Source of the DNA: G963676795 sp963677215
GTDB taxonomy: Bacteria; Desulfobacterota; Desulfuromonadia; Desulfuromonadales; Geopsychrobacteraceae
Direction of reading: 5' to 3'
Assembly (NCBI GenBank): GCA_963677215.1
Contig: OY781919.1
Location: forward strand, 248,001-312,000
Length of the DNA stretch: 64,000 nucleotides
In this document: positions 8,978-17,982 of the stretch, piece after piece
Position numbering within the stretch: the first letter of the stretch is position 1
How the letters are laid out: each line of letters begins with the position of its first letter
Translations under genes and position numbers: made by a program
Notes under the pieces: model-generated
Seen by the model: the letters and a program-made list of their open reading frames with translations, nothing else
Told to the model about the DNA's origin: nothing
The model's database searches: none

Positions 8978-9638
8978 CATTTCCTCCCGTCTATTGATTG
9001 TTATAACACCATCAGAGATGGCACCTCAAAACATCAAAAGCCCTCAACGCCCGATTGTGACAGAATGGACGCAACAGATATGGCAGTAAGATCAGATCGC
9101 CTGCAACAGCGATTGCGACCTGGCTGAAGAACAGGGGGGAGCACTAACTCCCCCCTCTCAATGACAGGAAACTGGAGGGAGTAGCTTCCAGCCATCAGCT
9201 CACGTTTGCAGGACCATCATCTGCAGTCTACAGGTATTTCACACAGCCCGTAGATGGAACTAGATATATAGATAAAAAACGAAAGATCTCGATTCCGAGG
9301 GACTTACGATAGCAATATTGAAGGGCATTTCCTATTGGAGAGACTCATATAAATACACAGGCCATTTGTATGTTTATACAGATAAATCAACTCAAAGCTA
9401 AGACATCCCGGACATCCGCCGAGAAGAGGTCGCAAAAAGCCAAAAACACATAATTTCACTGATATTACAGTCAGTTATTTCGATAAAAAGCAATTTTTCC
9501 GAAAAATGGCCTAACAACACACTGGAGAAAATGACAAATTCCCATCGGTTATTTTGACAGAAGTGACAACCTTCAGGCACCCGCGGCGGTGAACTTCACT
9601 ACCAGCCCGTTAACAGGGGAGGCGCAAGACGCAATCGC
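8978..9638. other. Long intergenic region, nothing recognised
   Basis: About 660 bases between the TRAP binding protein start and the nudC stop. The right half is AT-rich. I found no convincing gene, structured RNA or repeat; it must contain the promoter of the binding-protein gene. Confidence 0.5.
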
Positions 9639-10514
9639 TCACAAATCCTCAGAGCCAGCCAATCCCGAGAGGATGGCCGCATGATCAATGATATAGCGGG
9701 AGATACTCCGCCGCGGTGGCAATTCGGGCAGCGCGTCAAGCTTGAACCAACGGGCGTCCTCCAGTTCCTGGTCATTGAGGTTGATCTCGCCACCGGCATA
9801 GTCGGCGACAAAGCCGCACATCAGCTGGCTGGGAAAGGGCCAGGACTGGCTGCCGACATAACGGATATTCTTGATCCGGATATTGGTCTCCTCCAGCGCT
9901 TCGCGCTCCATCGCCTCTTCGAGACATTCGCCGAAATCGACGAAGCCGGCGATCAGGCTGTAGCGGCCGGCCGGCCATTCCGCCTTACGGGCGAGCAGAA
10001 ATTCATCGCCGCGCACCACCAGACCGATGACACAGGGATGGATGCGCGGGTAATGACTGACCCCACAGCCGCTGCAGATCTTGCCCCATTCATCGGCAAT
10101 ACGCGTCATCGGCTGACCGCAGTCACCACAGAACTGGCTGACCTGTTCCCAGTGGGCGATCGCCGAACCCAGACCGGCTAAGCTGATCAATGCCAGATCG
10201 ATCTCGACGGCTGAGCTGCGCAGTGACTGGGCGATCAGAGAATCTGGCGGAGCCTGCCCCCTTCCGACCACCAGCAGACGGCAGGGCTCCCCTTGCCACT
10301 GGCCGATATACAAGGGCGCATACTCACCAGCTAAAGGCTGGTTACCAGTCGGGAGCATGAAACCGGCCGTGTTTTCGACAAGATAGACATTTCCCTGGCC
10401 GACCACCAGCCAGACGCCGGTTCCGCCGGGATCCTGATCGGGGGCTTTGAGCTCAAAATTGTCATCCAGGCAGCAGCGATTAAACGGCAGGTCACGAGCA
10501 GATAGAGCGTCCAT
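9639..10514 (-). CDS. nudC: NAD+/NADH pyrophosphatase NudC (RNA-decapping Nudix enzyme)
   Basis: A 291-residue Nudix hydrolase of the NudC type. A zinc ribbon is formed by CGDCG and CSGCG in mid-protein. It is followed by the Nudix box, starting GFVDFGE and containing REALEE. Just downstream is SQSWPFPSQLM, the motif that separates NADH pyrophosphatases from other Nudix proteins (usual form SQPWPFP). The enzyme hydrolyses NAD(H) to NMN(H) and AMP and removes NAD caps from RNA. Its start overlaps by one base the stop of the ADP-ribose pyrophosphatase gene (TGATG arrangement), so the two are translationally coupled. Confidence 0.95.
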   Translation of the reverse strand: MDALSARDLPFNRCCLDDNFELKAPDQDPGGTGVWLVVGQGNVYLVENTAGFMLPTGNQPLAGEYAPLYIGQWQGEPCRLLVVGRGQAPPDSLIAQSLRSSAVEIDLALISLAGLGSAIAHWEQVSQFCGDCGQPMTRIADEWGKICSGCGVSHYPRIHPCVIGLVVRGDEFLLARKAEWPAGRYSLIAGFVDFGECLEEAMEREALEETNIRIKNIRYVGSQSWPFPSQLMCGFVADYAGGEINLNDQELEDARWFKLDALPELPPRRSISRYIIDHAAILSGLAGSEDL

Positions 10515-11041
10515 CAGAGTGCTTTCAGCAGTTGGGCATAACGCAGAATGGCGAGCTGGGTCTTCGAATCGATGATCGTGCCGTCAGTAACCATCTCAAG
10601 AGCCCGCTCCAGACTAACCCGCTCCGGCTCGATAAACTCATCGGCTTCCAACGCCGTCTCGACGGCGGTCATCCCCCTGGCGATAAACAGATGAATCTTT
10701 TCGGTACAGTAACCAACGGAACTGTAGACAAACCCCAACGACTGCACCTCGGAAGCGAGCATGCCGACCTCTTCCTGCAGCTCGCGGACCACTGATTCAG
10801 CTGCATTTTCCCCTTCTTCCAGGCGGCCGGCAGGAACCTCGTAGAGATAGTCCTGAGCTGCCGGACGAAACTGACGGATCAGCAGCAGGCTGCCATCGTC
10901 AAGTACCGGCAGAGCGGCGGCACCTCCCGGGTGCTGAATAATCTCAAATGTCGCCTCACGCTGATCAGGCATGAGGTGGGTCTCCCGCGCCAGATCGAGG
11001 ATCCGGCCGCGATGAATGATCTCTTCTTTCAGCTTGCTCAC
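10514..11041 (-). CDS. ADP-ribose pyrophosphatase (Nudix hydrolase)
   Basis: A 175-residue Nudix protein. The Nudix box is PAGRLEEGE followed by REL and QEEVG, and the sequence IIQHPGGAAALPVL near the N-terminus together with IRQFRPA is typical of the ADP-sugar pyrophosphatase (NudF-like) group that cleaves ADP-ribose to AMP and ribose 5-phosphate. The GTG at 11041 is favoured as start because AGGTGG lies five bases before it; a GTG nine bases earlier overlaps that motif. It sits 26 bases after the HAD gene and overlaps nudC. ADP-ribose could come from NAD breakdown, including the DraG reaction coded elsewhere in the window, but that link is inference. Confidence 0.85.
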   Translation of the reverse strand: MSKLKEEIIHRGRILDLARETHLMPDQREATFEIIQHPGGAAALPVLDDGSLLLIRQFRPAAQDYLYEVPAGRLEEGENAAESVVRELQEEVGMLASEVQSLGFVYSSVGYCTEKIHLFIARGMTAVETALEADEFIEPERVSLERALEMVTDGTIIDSKTQLAILRYAQLLKAL

Positions 11042-11067
11042 ATCTACCACCTTTTTCTATTCGCGCG

Positions 11068-11805
11068 TCAGCTCAGCTGCTGACGGAGATAACGTAACAA
11101 TGCGCTGTGGTCACCGCGCTCATCATAAGGCCATTCCTGGTCGCCGCGATCAACGACCCAGGTATCGACCAGAAAGGCCCGCATGCCGACGGCAACTGCG
11201 GCCAGGTCGTGATTGATGTCGTTGCCGACCATCAGGCATTCCTGCGGTTCAAAACCGAGCATCCCTGCGACCGCCTTGAAATACCCGGCCTGCGGCTTGC
11301 AGTAATAGCTGTTCTCAATACTGCTGATATGCACAAAAGATTCGCTCTGCAGCTCACCCCAGGTCATGCGAGCCTCGACCATCTGCTTGGGAAACACCGG
11401 GTTGGTCGCCAGGACCAGCGGCACGCCTTTGCTTTTCAATTCTTCGACAATACTGACCGCCAGAGGAATCGGCTTGACCAGCCCCTTAAGTCCGGCCAGC
11501 CCGTTGTTGATGAAATCGTCGAGAGCACCCCTCAGCGGTTCCTCTTCGATGGCGACCTCCGCCTGCATCCGGGAAAAAAAGCGCTGCTCATTGGTCGCAA
11601 CCCCGTCACCGGTGACATGGATCAGCTCATGAATGATCCGCCCCATGGTTGGCGCAAATTTTTTCGGTTTCACCCAGGTTTTACAGAGGCTGGCCAGGCT
11701 GTCCACATAACGAACAACAAATTCATTCATCTGCGCCCGTATCAGCGTGCCGTCAAGATCAAAAAGAACCGCCTTGACAGGCGGTCTGTTATTCTGCGTC
11801 GTCAT
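11068..11805 (-). CDS. HAD-superfamily phosphatase
   Basis: A 245-residue haloacid-dehalogenase-like hydrolase. Motif I is FDLDGTLIR near the N-terminus, motif II is LVLATNP, and motif IV is MVGNDINHD. A helical cap lies between motifs I and II. The fold is that of phosphoglycolate phosphatase or nucleotidase-like enzymes, but the substrate cannot be read. It is first in a three-gene operon with two Nudix hydrolases, so a nucleotide or sugar-phosphate substrate produced by them is a reasonable guess. Confidence 0.8.
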   Translation of the reverse strand: MTTQNNRPPVKAVLFDLDGTLIRAQMNEFVVRYVDSLASLCKTWVKPKKFAPTMGRIIHELIHVTGDGVATNEQRFFSRMQAEVAIEEEPLRGALDDFINNGLAGLKGLVKPIPLAVSIVEELKSKGVPLVLATNPVFPKQMVEARMTWGELQSESFVHISSIENSYYCKPQAGYFKAVAGMLGFEPQECLMVGNDINHDLAAVAVGMRAFLVDTWVVDRGDQEWPYDERGDHSALLRYLRQQLS

Positions 11806-12104
11806 GCCCTCGTCCCGATCTGCAATTGCATCATAACTCTCACTACCCGTTCACTTCTACCACAGCGGCCCGGACCTTCCAACTCATTATCTGAGCGGAC
11901 AAACTTGACGAATCAAATTTTCGTCGGTAAAAGTTTAGTGGGACTAAACAAGCTGGTTTTCATCCGGCAACGGCCCTTTTCCGCTGTGGCGGCGTCAATC
12001 TGCGGGTTTTCTTGTGCGGCGTAAGGTACTACGCCTTAAGCACAACCCCTTGATTTCCTTGCCACAACAAAAAATTGCTCGTTTCCGATTTGAAAACTTA
12101 CGCG

Positions 12105-12131
12105 TTGCCCTCCGGAGTTTCCGGATGGCAA
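12105..12131 (+). promoter_or_regulatory. Leader hairpin with a 3-base loop, related to the one at 23282
   Basis: TTGCCCTCCGGA (12105-12116), loop GTT, TCCGGATGGCAA (12120-12131): a 12-bp stem with one mismatch, 17 bases before the start codon of the XRE-cupin gene. A closely similar hairpin occurs at 23282-23306 (GGAGTTTCCGGATGG is identical in both, followed by a similar YAACRARCTAR). It has no T run, so it may affect translation or be a small repeat. The remaining upstream stretch (11806-12104) shows no other feature. Confidence 0.55.
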
Positions 12132-12148
12132 CAAGCTAGGGAGCGCTT

Positions 12149-12742
12149 ATGGATGAATTCAGAGAAGAGGTCAAAGAACTGCAGATCGGCCGAACCATCC
12201 GCCACTTCAGACAACAGCAGCGGCTTACCCTGCAGGACCTGTCTCAGGAGACTGAGCTTTCGAAACCCCTGCTGTCGCAGGTCGAAAATGATCAGGTTAT
12301 CCCCCCCCTGGCGACCCTGCTGCGCATTGCCAAGGCGCTCAAGGTTCCACTGCAGACCTTTTTTGAAGAGAATGACAGCAGCCAGAAGTGCCAGGTAGTC
12401 AAAGCCGGCCAGGGGAGCCTGCAACCACGCCTCTCTGACCACAACGCGCCACTGCAGCCGTACGCATATCATTCTCTGGCTTTCGGCAGAAAACACAAGC
12501 ACATGGAACCCTTCCTGGTGGAATTCGATCCAAACCCGGAGGTTCAGCCGACACTGGTTCAGCACCCCGGCGAGGAATTTTTCTACATCCTCGAAGGGAC
12601 TATCGAGCTGATGCACGGTGGCAAAAAATATCTTCTCGAACAGGGGGATTCAGTCTATTGGGATTCCAAGGAGCCCCATTGCCTCAAGGCGGTTGGCGCC
12701 CAGGTTGCTCGCGGGATCGCCGTCCTCTACCCAAGGAACTAA
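12149..12742 (+). CDS. XRE-family regulator with C-terminal cupin domain
   Basis: A 197-residue regulator. Residues about 12-66 form an XRE helix-turn-helix (IGRTIRHFRQQQRLTLQDLS, then LSKPLLSQVEND). Residues about 110-195 form a cupin domain with QHPGEEFFYILEGTIEL and GDSVYWDSKEPHCLKA, which normally binds a small ligand or metal. This architecture is common in regulators of amine, polyamine or redox metabolism; the target here is unknown. A GGGAG lies before the ATG and the leader contains a strong hairpin. No obvious operon partner, as elbB follows after 135 bases. Confidence 0.85.
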   Translation: MDEFREEVKELQIGRTIRHFRQQQRLTLQDLSQETELSKPLLSQVENDQVIPPLATLLRIAKALKVPLQTFFEENDSSQKCQVVKAGQGSLQPRLSDHNAPLQPYAYHSLAFGRKHKHMEPFLVEFDPNPEVQPTLVQHPGEEFFYILEGTIELMHGGKKYLLEQGDSVYWDSKEPHCLKAVGAQVARGIAVLYPRN

Positions 12743-12877
12743 CCTGACTCAGGAAGTGGGAGCTCAGTTGCTTATAGCGCTGCTCCATGCAGTGATTCAG
12801 GTTTAACGCTCTGCTGACTTTCAGAGCACGACAAATTTGGTACTATTGAACCTTATCTATCTTCCAGGAGGCACAAA

Positions 12878-13537
12878 ATGGCTAAAATTGGAGTTATTCT
12901 TGCCGGATGCGGCGTTTACGACGGCAGCGAAATTCACGAAGCAGTGATCACCCTGCTGGCCCTCGACCGGGCCGGGGCCGACATTGTTATGATGGCGCCC
13001 AACGTTGACCTCAATGTAGTCAATCACCTGAGCGGTGAAGAAGCCAAGGGGCAAACCCGCAACGTCCTTGAAGAGTCGGCCCGGATCGCCCGCGGAAACA
13101 TTGTCGACATGGCGACGGTCAAAGCTGATGGGCTCGATGCCCTGATGATTCCAGGTGGATTTGGTGCCGCGAAAAATTTGTGCAACTTCGCCGTCAAGGG
13201 CGCCGACTGCGATGTCAATCCGGAGGTTGCCCGCCTGATCCGTGAGATGGCGACAGCCCACAAACCGATAGCGGCGGTCTGTATCGCCCCGGCGATCCTG
13301 GCCCGGGTCCTGGGAACTGACAAACTTTCTCCCCAGTTGACCATCGGCACCGATGAAGGAACGGCCGGAGCCTTAAGCAGCATGGGCGCTGAACACATCA
13401 GCTGCCCGGTCCGCGAATGCGTCATTGACAAGAAAAACAAGATCATCACCTCGCCGGCCTACATGCTGGCCGGGCGGATCAGCGAAGCGGCCGACGGTAT
13501 CGAAGCTACAGTCAAAGAACTGTTGGCCATGATCTGA
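12878..13537 (+). CDS. elbB: ElbB, DJ-1/PfpI-like glyoxalase-type protein
   Basis: A 219-residue member of the DJ-1/PfpI superfamily, ElbB (YhbL) subgroup. Recognised by the N-terminus LAGCGVYDGSEIHEA, the GGFGAAKNL segment, and the nucleophile-elbow region AAVCIAPAIL around the active cysteine. E. coli ElbB has weak glyoxalase activity; its in vivo role is unclear. The gene has an AGGAGG site before its ATG and is followed after 99 bases by rubredoxin. Confidence 0.9.
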   Translation: MAKIGVILAGCGVYDGSEIHEAVITLLALDRAGADIVMMAPNVDLNVVNHLSGEEAKGQTRNVLEESARIARGNIVDMATVKADGLDALMIPGGFGAAKNLCNFAVKGADCDVNPEVARLIREMATAHKPIAAVCIAPAILARVLGTDKLSPQLTIGTDEGTAGALSSMGAEHISCPVRECVIDKKNKIITSPAYMLAGRISEAADGIEATVKELLAMI

Positions 13538-13636
13538 ACGACCAGACCGAAGTGAGAAAGAATCGTTACCAGAGTTGTAATCATTATTCAATTCTGGTAT
13601 CGTCCAGCAATCTTATTTTTCTCGAAGGAGGAACCG

Positions 13637-13795
13637 ATGCAAAAGTACCGTTGTGTTGTTTGTGACTACATCTATGACCCTGAAGTTGGCGATCCGGATA
13701 GCGGTATCGATCCGGGAACCGCCTTTGAAGACATTCCGGAAGATTGGGTCTGCCCTCTCTGCGGTGTCGACAAGAGCAACTTCGAGCCTGCATAA
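13637..13795 (+). CDS. Rubredoxin
   Basis: A 52-residue rubredoxin with both Cys-X2-Cys iron ligand pairs (CVVCDYIYDP and CPLCGVDK) and the typical DWVCPLCG loop. It is a small cytoplasmic one-electron carrier, in anaerobes often serving oxygen and superoxide detoxification. An AAGGAGG site six bases before the ATG fixes the start. A strong terminator follows directly. Confidence 0.97.
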   Translation: MQKYRCVVCDYIYDPEVGDPDSGIDPGTAFEDIPEDWVCPLCGVDKSNFEPA

Positions 13796-13816
13796 AGCGA
13801 TTGACAGACAGGACCG

Positions 13817-13852
13817 AAAAACCCGATTGTACAATGACAATCGGGTTTTTTT
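13817..13852 (+). terminator. Intrinsic terminator after rubredoxin
   Basis: ACCCGATTGT and ACAATCGGGT form a 10-bp stem flanked by A5 and T7. Confidence 0.92.
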
Positions 13853-13900
13853 ATTTTCAACAGTACTTTAGTTCCACCGCAACAGCAGGACAACAGATCA

Positions 13901-14767
13901 ATGTCGACTGAAAGATTACGCAAACCGGACTGGCTGAAGGTGAAATTCCCGGCCGGCAAACATTTCGCCAAAATCGATCGTTTCCACCGTCAGCATGGCC
14001 TCCATTCGGTCTGTCGCAGCGCAGCCTGCCCCAACCAGGGCGAGTGCTGGAGCAAGGGAACCGCAACCTTCATGATCCTGGGCGACCAGTGCAGCCGTCA
14101 TTGCCGCTTCTGCAATGTCACCAGTGGCAACCTGCCCGCTCCCGACCCGCAGGAACCGGCCAAGGTCGCGCAAGCGATCGCCGAGCTGGAACTGAAACAT
14201 GCGGTCATCACCTCGGTCACCCGCGACGACCTGGCCGACGGCGGAGCAGGCCACTTCGCCAGCCTGATCCGGGAAATCCGCAAGCGCTGTGACTGCCGGA
14301 TCGAACTGCTGATCCCCGACCTGCAGGGTGACTGGGGTGCCCTGGAAATCATCCTTGCCGAAGGGCCCGATATCCTTGGCCACAACACAGAGACGGTGCC
14401 ACGCCTCTACGCGGAGGTTCGCCCAGAGGCGGTCTATGAGCGATCGCTGCAACTGATCGCCGAGGTTCACCGGCGCCACCCGGAGATCGTCACCAAGTCC
14501 GGGCTGATGCTCGGCATGGGGGAAACTGAAGAAGAGGTCCTCCACGTCATGGAGGATCTGCGCAATCATCATTGCCGCCTGCTGACCCTGGGCCAATACC
14601 TGGCGCCGACCCGCCAGCACTATCCGGTCCAGCGCTTTGTAACCCCAGAGGAATTTGCCGTCTACGCCCAAAAAGGCAAAGCACTAGGCTTCGACCATGT
14701 CGAAGCGGGCCCGCTGGTTCGCTCTTCATACCATGCCGAAGAACAGTTCAACTCCAGCCAGAATTGA
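13901..14767 (+). CDS. lipA: Lipoyl synthase
   Basis: A 288-residue radical SAM enzyme that inserts two sulfurs into octanoyl groups on lipoyl domains. The auxiliary cluster cysteines are CRSAACPNQGEC, and the radical SAM motif CxxxCxxC is CSRHCRFC. The GHNTETV segment and the C-terminal GPLVRSSYHAE are lipoyl-synthase signatures. Its protein substrate, the E2 subunit of 2-oxoglutarate dehydrogenase, is coded about 3 kb downstream. Bracketed by terminators on both sides, so it is a single-gene unit. The start ATG has AGGA about ten bases upstream. Confidence 0.96.
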   Translation: MSTERLRKPDWLKVKFPAGKHFAKIDRFHRQHGLHSVCRSAACPNQGECWSKGTATFMILGDQCSRHCRFCNVTSGNLPAPDPQEPAKVAQAIAELELKHAVITSVTRDDLADGGAGHFASLIREIRKRCDCRIELLIPDLQGDWGALEIILAEGPDILGHNTETVPRLYAEVRPEAVYERSLQLIAEVHRRHPEIVTKSGLMLGMGETEEEVLHVMEDLRNHHCRLLTLGQYLAPTRQHYPVQRFVTPEEFAVYAQKGKALGFDHVEAGPLVRSSYHAEEQFNSSQN

Positions 14768-14797
14768 ACTGACGCATCCCCTCCCCGCGTAACAAAC

Positions 14798-14834
14798 AAA
14801 AAGCCCTCGCACATCTGTGCCGAGGGCTTTTTAT
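14798..14834 (+). terminator. Intrinsic terminator, probably bidirectional
   Basis: AAAAAGCCCTCG and CGAGGGCTTTTT (14821-14832) form a 12-bp stem around an 11-base spacer that can itself pair (GCAC/GTGC). It ends lipA and, read on the minus strand, the convergent small gene at 14864. Confidence 0.9.
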
Positions 14835-14863
14835 TATTATTTTGTAGTAGTGATCGAATCAGA

Positions 14864-15046
14864 TCAGGCCGTGACGTCCAGGTTCAACCCTTTCCCGGTC
14901 TGTTCAGCGATCTCGAGGCGCATTTTTTCATTTTCTTTCATCTGGTCACTCTTTTCGCTGGTCTTGGCAAAAGCATCATAGCCATTTTGCGTCTTGATCT
15001 GCGAACCATACTGAGCGGCCGTATTTAACGAATTGGAAACATCCAT
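14864..15046 (-). CDS. Small hypothetical protein, 60 residues
   Basis: A short polar protein (MDVSNSLNTAAQYG at the N-terminus, GKGLNLDVTA at the C-terminus). I do not recognise a named family for certain; its size and the LN-D-V/T ending recall YjfB-type putative motility proteins, which is only a resemblance. It is supported as a gene by an AAGGAG site seven bases before the ATG at 15046, by its own upstream region, and by a shared terminator with lipA in the convergent position. Mostly helical and charged, no signal peptide or membrane segment. Confidence 0.55.
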   Translation of the reverse strand: MDVSNSLNTAAQYGSQIKTQNGYDAFAKTSEKSDQMKENEKMRLEIAEQTGKGLNLDVTA

Positions 15047-15274
15047 AGCCAACTCCTTTCAGCTATCAGCCTGAGCGTAAAACTAACAAACCGCCAGCGC
15101 TCCTGTCAAGAAATTATTTACCACCTCTAATATTTGATAATTTTTGTCATATTTATATAATTGATTGCCCACATTGGATTGCAGCAAAAATCCGCCTGCT
15201 CTATACTCTTTCAAATTCATATATTTAATTTGACGCGTCTCAACCTATGACCTATAGACGATTGTGAGCCGAAA

Positions 15275-17956
15275 ATGAGCATTGTCGAACATGTCAGTCC
15301 CCAGTGGCTGGAAAACCAGTATCAACTCTACAAGGAAGATCCGCAGCAGGTGACAGAAGAGTGGCAGGCCTTTTTCAAGGGCTACGAACTCGGCCTGGAA
15401 AGCACTCCGTCCACAAGTGCTGACCCGAAGCCGGCCGCCGTTCAGTCGATGATCCGCCGTTACCGCGAACTTGGCCATATCTATGCCTGCGTCGATCCGC
15501 TGACCCCCTGCGAACTGGACCACCCGCTGTTCCGGATTACCGAGTTCGGACTCGAGGAAAATGACTTAAGCCGCAGTTTCGCGCCGGCCGACTTCATTCT
15601 CCAAGAAGCGCCACTCAAGGACATCATCGATGTCCTCAAACAGACCTACTGCCGCTCGCTGGGGATGGAGTATATGCATATCTCCATTCCGACCGAGCGG
15701 CAGTGGCTGCAGCAAAGGGCGGAAGAAACCCGCAGCCGCAGTGAATTCAGCCGCGCCAAAAAGCTTGAGATCCTGACCATGCTGCAGCGCGCAACCAAGT
15801 TCGAAACCTTCCTGCACCGCAAGTTCATCGGTCAGAAGCGCTTCTCCCTCGAAGGGGGCGAATCGGTCATTCCACTGCTCGAGCACATCATTGAACAGTC
15901 GGCAGCCCTTAGCCTGCAGCATGTGGTCATCGGCATGGCTCACCGCGGCCGTCTGAATGTTCTGGCCAATATCTTCCGCAAACCGTTGGAGAACATGTTT
16001 GCCGAGTTTGCCGACAACGAGCGCTATCACATCGTCGGCGAAGGGGATGTTAAATACCACAAGGGCTATTCCAACGACCGCTACTATACGGACGGCACCT
16101 CGGTGCATATCTCGCTGGCCTCCAACCCGAGCCACCTCGAAGCAGTCAACCCGGTTGTCGAAGGCAAGTGTCGCGCCCGGATCGACCGGATCGAGGGGGA
16201 TAGTGAACAGCTTGTTCTGCCGCTGCTGATCCACGGCGATGCCGCCTTTGCCGGTCAGGGAATGGTCGCTGAGTGTCTTAACCTATCGCAGTTGGCCGGC
16301 TACAAGACCGGCGGCACCCTACATGTGGTCATCAACAACCAGATCGGCTTCACCACCATGCCGGTCGATGCCCGCTCGACCTGCTACCCGACCGACATCG
16401 CCAAGATGCTCGGCGCACCGATCTTCCATGTTCACGGCGACGACCCGGAAGCACTGCTTCAGGCAGCGACCATGGCGCTGGAATACCGTCAGCAGTTCCG
16501 CAAGGATGTCGTCATCGAGGTCATCTGCTACCGGCGTCACGGCCACAACGAGGGGGACGAGCCGTTCTTTACCCAGCCACTGATGTATGAAAAGATCAAG
16601 AACCATCCGCCGACCGCCGACATCTACAAGAGTCAGCTGCTGATGGAAGGATTCGCCAAGGAGGAGCTGCAGCAGATCGAAGATCAGGTCGACAACTTGC
16701 TCGAGAGCGCCCTCGAGCGCGAGGTCTGCCCGCTGCACGAAATCTTTCTCAAGCAGTGGTCGCACATCAAGCGTGAATTTAGCTTCGCTTCGGTGGCAAC
16801 CGGGATCAGCAAGGAGACAGTCGATGACCTGATCGCCCAGCTAACGACCATCCCGGAGGATTTCAGCGCCCACCGCAAGATCGATGCCCTACTCAAGAAG
16901 CGACTCGCCTCGGTCAGCGAGGACAGCGGCATCGACTGGGGTACCGGTGAGGCTCTGGCCTTCGCCAGCCTGGTCAACGAGGGGACCTCGATCCGCCTCT
17001 CCGGTCAGGATTCACGGCGCGGCACCTTCAATCACCGTCACGCCACCCTCTACGACACCCAAACGGCACGTGAATACACCCCGCTGCAGAGCATCGCCAG
17101 CGCAGCAGGCAGCCGCTTTGACGTTTTCAACTCGATGCTCTCGGAAGTGGCTGTCCTCGGTTTCGATTACGGCTATTCGGTCGAAACCCCCGACGACCTG
17201 ACCATCTGGGAAGCCCAGTTCGGCGATTTCGCCAACGGAGCCCAGGTGATCATCGACCAGTTTATCGCCAGTTCGCTGGCCAAGTGGGACCGCCCCACCG
17301 GTCTGACTATGTTCCTGCCCCACGGCTACGAAGGGCAGGGCCCGGAACATTCCAGCGCCCGCATCGAGCGCTATCTGCAGCTCTGTGCCGACAACAACAT
17401 GCTGGTCGTCAACCCAAGCACCCCGGCCCAGCTGTTCCACCTGCTACGCCGTCAGGTCCGCGCCAGCTACCGCCGGCCACTGATCGTCGCGACCCCGAAA
17501 GCAATGCTGCGCCACCCGGCCTGCTCCTCAAAGGTCGCCGATCTGACCAGCGGTTCATTCGAGGAGATCATCGCTGACGATCTCAACCCGAAGAACTGCA
17601 AACGGATCCTGTTCTGTAGCGGTAAGATCTATTTCGAACTGCTCCAGCAGCGCAGCGATCTTGGTCGCAGTGATGTGGCGATTGTGCGCATCGAGCAGCT
17701 CTTCCCACTGCACAGCGAGCTGCTCAAGCAGATTGTCGCGCCGTACCGCAAATCGACCGAGTATTTCTGGGTTCAGGAAGAGATCGGCAACGGCGGTGGC
17801 TGGGACCACCTGCGGCCGCAGCTGCGTGAACTGCTCGGCAAGGAGCCGGTCTATGTCGGCCGCAAACGCTCGGCCAGTACCGCCGTCGGCTCGCACCGGA
17901 TCCACAAGATCGAGCAGCAGCAGATCCTCGATCAAGCCTTTGCTCCATTGTCATAA
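15275..17956 (+). CDS. sucA: 2-oxoglutarate dehydrogenase E1 component
   Basis: An 893-residue thiamine-diphosphate-dependent dehydrogenase (usual length 900-950). The N-terminal E1o tail is present (YQLYKEDPQQV), then the active-site segment MAHRGRLNVL, the pyrophosphate-binding region HGDAAFAGQG with later NNQIGFTT, and the transketolase-like domain with LPHGYEGQGPEHSSAR. It decarboxylates 2-oxoglutarate and succinylates the E2 lipoyl group, giving a complete oxidative TCA step. Spacing to E2 is 26 bases and to the rest of the operon is short, so sucA-sucB-lpd are co-transcribed. A 2-oxoglutarate dehydrogenase in an anaerobe suggests acetate or organic acid oxidation through a full TCA cycle, as known for Desulfuromonas and Geobacter. 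Confidence 0.97.
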   Translation: MSIVEHVSPQWLENQYQLYKEDPQQVTEEWQAFFKGYELGLESTPSTSADPKPAAVQSMIRRYRELGHIYACVDPLTPCELDHPLFRITEFGLEENDLSRSFAPADFILQEAPLKDIIDVLKQTYCRSLGMEYMHISIPTERQWLQQRAEETRSRSEFSRAKKLEILTMLQRATKFETFLHRKFIGQKRFSLEGGESVIPLLEHIIEQSAALSLQHVVIGMAHRGRLNVLANIFRKPLENMFAEFADNERYHIVGEGDVKYHKGYSNDRYYTDGTSVHISLASNPSHLEAVNPVVEGKCRARIDRIEGDSEQLVLPLLIHGDAAFAGQGMVAECLNLSQLAGYKTGGTLHVVINNQIGFTTMPVDARSTCYPTDIAKMLGAPIFHVHGDDPEALLQAATMALEYRQQFRKDVVIEVICYRRHGHNEGDEPFFTQPLMYEKIKNHPPTADIYKSQLLMEGFAKEELQQIEDQVDNLLESALEREVCPLHEIFLKQWSHIKREFSFASVATGISKETVDDLIAQLTTIPEDFSAHRKIDALLKKRLASVSEDSGIDWGTGEALAFASLVNEGTSIRLSGQDSRRGTFNHRHATLYDTQTAREYTPLQSIASAAGSRFDVFNSMLSEVAVLGFDYGYSVETPDDLTIWEAQFGDFANGAQVIIDQFIASSLAKWDRPTGLTMFLPHGYEGQGPEHSSARIERYLQLCADNNMLVVNPSTPAQLFHLLRRQVRASYRRPLIVATPKAMLRHPACSSKVADLTSGSFEEIIADDLNPKNCKRILFCSGKIYFELLQQRSDLGRSDVAIVRIEQLFPLHSELLKQIVAPYRKSTEYFWVQEEIGNGGGWDHLRPQLRELLGKEPVYVGRKRSASTAVGSHRIHKIEQQQILDQAFAPLS

Positions 17957-17982
17957 TTTTCATAAATTGAGAGGTTGTCATT

